This document shows positions 12,802 to 14,946 of a stretch of DNA of 14,946 bases, one piece after another (position 1 is the first letter of the stretch; each line of letters opens with the position of its first letter). Origin of the DNA: JBFWPF01 sp050250135 (GTDB taxonomy: Bacteria; Chlamydiota; Chlamydiia; Chlamydiales; JAFEGQ01); contig JBFWPF010000034.1 in assembly GCA_050250135.1 (NCBI GenBank), positions 1 through 14,946 on the forward strand. The letters are read 5' to 3'. The notes beneath the pieces are model-generated. The model was not told where the DNA came from and did no database searches. It saw only the letters and a list, made by a program, of their open reading frames with translations. A program made the translations under genes and the position numbers.

Positions 12802-14715
12802 TTAATCACTGTCGATCGATGTGTCGGATGAGGCAGAGTCGACGGGAATCGTAACGAGCTTCGAGGCACACTGGATCAGGGCCGTGCGTAGCTTGAGCGC
12901 AAGAGCAGGAGTCGGACGCGCCTTGTGTAGCAGGGTAATCAGAACCTGGGGTTCATAGTTGTGGTGAAAATCATCTAGCCCTAGTGTCCGCACCAGCCCA
13001 TCCACTATTGCTCGGAAGGCAAGCGTTGTCCCCTCCAACTGGGACTCCTCATCAAACCACTTCGTGAGCCGCCCCTGAAGCGTTTCATAAAGGGGGTCTT
13101 GCGGTCCCAGGAGGAGGTAAAAGAGAAGGATTTCACCCGCGTGCCTCTCCTTATCCAGAGGAAAGCTTGGGGAATCTTTTGAGGAGAGGGGAGGCAGAGT
13201 TGTGCGTTGCATCAGCCCCATCGCAAACAGGGGAAATTGATCGCTGCCTATCCGTGAGACGATTTCGCAGATGTGGTCTGGACGGATCCTCTTGGCGACG
13301 GCGTCCCACCATTCTTCGGCCATCTGTGGGCTGAGCATAGCCCCCTCTGTTACCAGTTGAGACCACCGCTCAGTCGCCGTAAAGCGCTGAGCTCTACTTT
13401 TATGAAGAGGTACCCCTTCTAGGGGTTCATAACAGGCCCGCAGTAGTCCGACATCGGCGCGGTCCAGAAATCGGGCGAGGTGATAGGGTGACTGGGTCGT
13501 TGTCTGGTCTTTAGACAATTCGAATTGAAGCCCATCAACCAGCGTATCAGGCCCGATAAGGTTGATGAGTGCAACACACCACTCGAAAGCGATCTCCTCC
13601 TGGAAGGCCTTGTGCCATTCTCGCGCATCCTTCAGGTGGATCTGCCGCAAAGCAGCATAGCGGTTCTTAACCAATGGCTCCCAAAAGGTCCGGTTGGCCT
13701 GCTCGGTCCCCCCTAGGGTGGCGTTCATCCAGTGGTCCAACCTGGAGAGGGTAAGCAGGTCGGTGATCGAGAGGTCAGCAAGCACCTGAGCGAACAGCGG
13801 GATAGGTAGGTTCTCAAGTAACCCTTGGGGCAGGGGAAGGGGCTGCTTTTCGTAGTTGGGGAACTTGCCATTCGCTAGCGGGGGGGAGAAGATCGACTTG
13901 AGTTTGCCGATCCCCCCTGCTCTCCGAAGCGCCAGTGGGAGAAAAGGGTCCTGCTTGAGAATCTCTTCCTGGGTTTCCAACCAAGGAGAGGTATTGACCG
14001 ATCCCCTTTTTCGAACATCTGAGTTGGGATTGGCTGCCTCTAAGATCTTGATAGCCGATCCCAAGAAGTGAGGCGAGAGCCCCCGCCTTTTGAATAGGAC
14101 CTTCCAGACCCAACTGTGGTTATAAACCTCCGTCGGGAGGTCCGACCCGAATAAGTTGGTTAGAAGCCCCGTATTTGGAGCCACAGGTGTTGCTAGCCTC
14201 TTAAGTCCCGTCATGTCCTCTGTGTCCCAGAGGGCGAGATAGTACGCCTCCTGAAAGTCGGGGTTCAGAGAGAAGACCAGAGCCCGCTCCAATTCGGACC
14301 GGTCGCCCCAAAATAGAGGGGATAACTTGTGGAGGAGGGGAGCTGAGTAGGGGATCTGCAGGTAGAATATCTGCTTTTTCCCGGGCCCCTCGCACGTGTA
14401 AGGGATTGGAATCGGTAGTGACGCGGTTTTCCCTAAGGACCAGGCGTAGGGGGCACTTCCCAAGATGAGAGCTGTCTGTAGGGCATCCTCCCCTGTAAGA
14501 CCAAGACCCTCAAGATAGGTGGCAAATTGCTGCTTGACCGTGTTGTCGATCCGTTCGATCAATTGGGAGGCATTTTTGGGGTTACTCTTCCCCTGCCCCA
14601 GGAGGCGGCTAACGGTTAAGTACTTTCCCGACCCAATTGCCTCAAAGAGGAGCTGAGAGGGGATCTGGTCGGGGGCGTTTGTCTTTTTATGATGCAGCGG
14701 AACGGTAATTTGCAT
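12802..14715 (-). CDS. F-box protein, tandem family member 3 (637 aa)
   Basis: First gene of the tandem family in transcription order. The F-box (about 293-370) reads LPIPLFAQVLADLSITDLLT (293-312), LSRLDHW, then FWEPLVKNRYAAL (334-346) and WHKAFQEE (357-364). It shares GSAPYAW (86-92), CEGPGK (108-113 in outline), SWVWKVLF (191-198), LRRAGGIGKLKSIFSPPL (253-270) and EWWDAVA with the 621-aa protein and is closer to it than to the 633-aa protein. The open frame runs further upstream to a GTG at 14820, but the ATG at 14715 gives MQITVPL, aligning with MQLTIPS of the 633-aa paralogue, and excludes sequence next to the insertion element. There is no Shine-Dalgarno sequence before this ATG. It ends in an acidic/serine tail (SASSDTSIDSD). 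A host-directed effector is inferred. Confidence 0.86.
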   Translation of the reverse strand: MQITVPLHHKKTNAPDQIPSQLLFEAIGSGKYLTVSRLLGQGKSNPKNASQLIERIDNTVKQQFATYLEGLGLTGEDALQTALILGSAPYAWSLGKTASLPIPIPYTCEGPGKKQIFYLQIPYSAPLLHKLSPLFWGDRSELERALVFSLNPDFQEAYYLALWDTEDMTGLKRLATPVAPNTGLLTNLFGSDLPTEVYNHSWVWKVLFKRRGLSPHFLGSAIKILEAANPNSDVRKRGSVNTSPWLETQEEILKQDPFLPLALRRAGGIGKLKSIFSPPLANGKFPNYEKQPLPLPQGLLENLPIPLFAQVLADLSITDLLTLSRLDHWMNATLGGTEQANRTFWEPLVKNRYAALRQIHLKDAREWHKAFQEEIAFEWCVALINLIGPDTLVDGLQFELSKDQTTTQSPYHLARFLDRADVGLLRACYEPLEGVPLHKSRAQRFTATERWSQLVTEGAMLSPQMAEEWWDAVAKRIRPDHICEIVSRIGSDQFPLFAMGLMQRTTLPPLSSKDSPSFPLDKERHAGEILLFYLLLGPQDPLYETLQGRLTKWFDEESQLEGTTLAFRAIVDGLVRTLGLDDFHHNYEPQVLITLLHKARPTPALALKLRTALIQCASKLVTIPVDSASSDTSIDSD

Positions 14716-14725
14716 AGTGGGGCAT

Positions 14726-14754
14726 AGCGTAACAGTTTTCCTATTCAATGACAA
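14726..14754 (-). promoter_or_regulatory. candidate promoter of the F-box gene cluster
   Basis: On the minus strand TTGTCA (14749-14754) and TACGCT (14726-14731) are spaced by 17 bases. The -35 box is good (five of six), the -10 weak. The -10 box ends only 10 bases before the ATG at 14715, which has no Shine-Dalgarno sequence, so the transcript would be nearly leaderless. It is the only reasonable promoter in the 105 bases between the gene and the insertion element. Confidence 0.35.
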
Positions 14755-14875
14755 GGTCTTGCCGGGCCACAAAAGGTTTAGAGCAGGTATCTTTTTGGTC
14801 TGCTTACGGCTTTCCCACACGGCTGTGTTGAAAAAGTCCTAGGGGTTTCCTTGCCCGAAAGCCCCTAAACAAAAG

Positions 14876-14916
14876 AAACTCCTTGAGTTGTCCACCACGA
14901 CAAAAACAAGGAGTTT
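14876..14916 (+). promoter_or_regulatory. hairpin covering the transposase ribosome binding site
   Basis: AAACTCCTTG (14876-14885) and CAAGGAGTTT (14907-14916) are perfect inverted copies. The right arm contains AAGGAG (14908-14913), the ribosome binding site of the transposase. If RNA pairs here, the site is hidden and transposase translation is lowered, a known safeguard in several insertion sequences against read-through transcripts. Confidence 0.55.
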
Positions 14917-14919
14917 CGG

Positions 14920-14946
14920 ATGCGCAAGCGCAACTGGTCCCAGTAT
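14920..14946 (+). CDS. transposase, first nine codons only (partial)
   Basis: An ATG at 14920, seven bases after AAGGAG, opens a frame reading MRKRNWSQY to the window end. The NWSQY opening resembles IS5-family (IS903-like) DDE transposases, whose N-termini often read N-W-x-x-Y. With nine residues the family call is tentative; a transposase of some DDE family is likely from the terminal-repeat context. Confidence 0.5.

Larger units (their letters stand above)
14821..14946 (+). mobile_element. left end of an insertion sequence, cut by window edge
   Basis: The sequence beginning GGCTGTGTTGAAAAAGTC at 14821 is the kind of terminal inverted repeat common in IS5-like and related DDE insertion sequences. 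It is followed by a short untranslated region with two hairpins and then the beginning of a transposase frame. The other end lies outside the window, so neither the matching terminal repeat nor a target duplication can be checked. The exact left boundary is inferred from the motif. Confidence 0.6.

Noticed and set aside
14716..14820. N-terminal extension of the 637-aa F-box protein to a GTG at 14820
   Set aside because: The paralogue begins with a matching MQLTIPS, so the ATG at 14715 is the likely start; the extension is not shared and ends at the IS boundary.
1..14946. CRISPR array, riboswitch, rRNA or replication origin
   Set aside because: I saw no regularly spaced repeats, no recognisable riboswitch core, no rRNA sequence and no DnaA-box cluster on reading the window.

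Overview
The window looks like a chromosome segment from an environmental, amoeba-type chlamydia (phylum Chlamydiota, Parachlamydiales-like). The evidence is the neighbourhood of a dppD-dppF ATPase pair beside a DUF47 / PiT phosphate-transporter pair, which as I recall also sit together in Chlamydia trachomatis (around CT689-CT692), a chlamydial-style DnaB, and three proteins carrying a eukaryotic F-box, a domain typical of amoeba-associated bacteria. By eye the base composition is near or above 50% GC, higher than in the best-known Chlamydia and Parachlamydia genomes, so the genus is uncertain.

Layout. 1-559: no convincing gene; it holds a ~160-bp fold-back (MITE-like) repeat at about 295-456. 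560-3285 (minus strand): a compact operon running DUF47 regulator -> PiT phosphate permease -> small Cdd1-type helix-hairpin-helix protein -> VOC/glyoxalase-fold protein. 3339-5242 (plus): dppD and dppF, the two ATPases of a peptide ABC importer, divergent from the phosphate operon. 5315-6094 (plus): an unrecognised protein with a tight two-segment membrane hairpin, reminiscent of chlamydial Inc proteins. 6129-7532 (minus): replicative helicase dnaB. 7592-7678 (plus): tRNA-Ser(GCU). 7803-8948 (plus): AAA_14/DUF4143 ATPase with a TTG start. 8962-14715 (minus): three tandem paralogous genes of 633, 621 and 637 aa, each with an F-box in the middle of an otherwise unrecognised protein. 14821-14946: left end of an insertion sequence with the first codons of its transposase, cut by the window edge.

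How it fits together. The left half is mostly housekeeping: phosphate uptake and its regulator, peptide import ATPases, and DNA replication. The right half, beginning at the tRNA-Ser gene, looks accessory: a DUF4143 ATPase, a tandemly expanded family of likely host-directed proteins, and an IS element. The F-box family is the most interesting part. A bacterial protein with an F-box can be inferred to dock on the host Skp1-Cullin (SCF) ubiquitin ligase, with the novel N- and C-terminal regions as candidate target-binding parts. The three genes are separated by only 32-40 bp and are probably co-transcribed from a promoter just upstream of the 637-aa gene, about 100 bp from the IS insertion.
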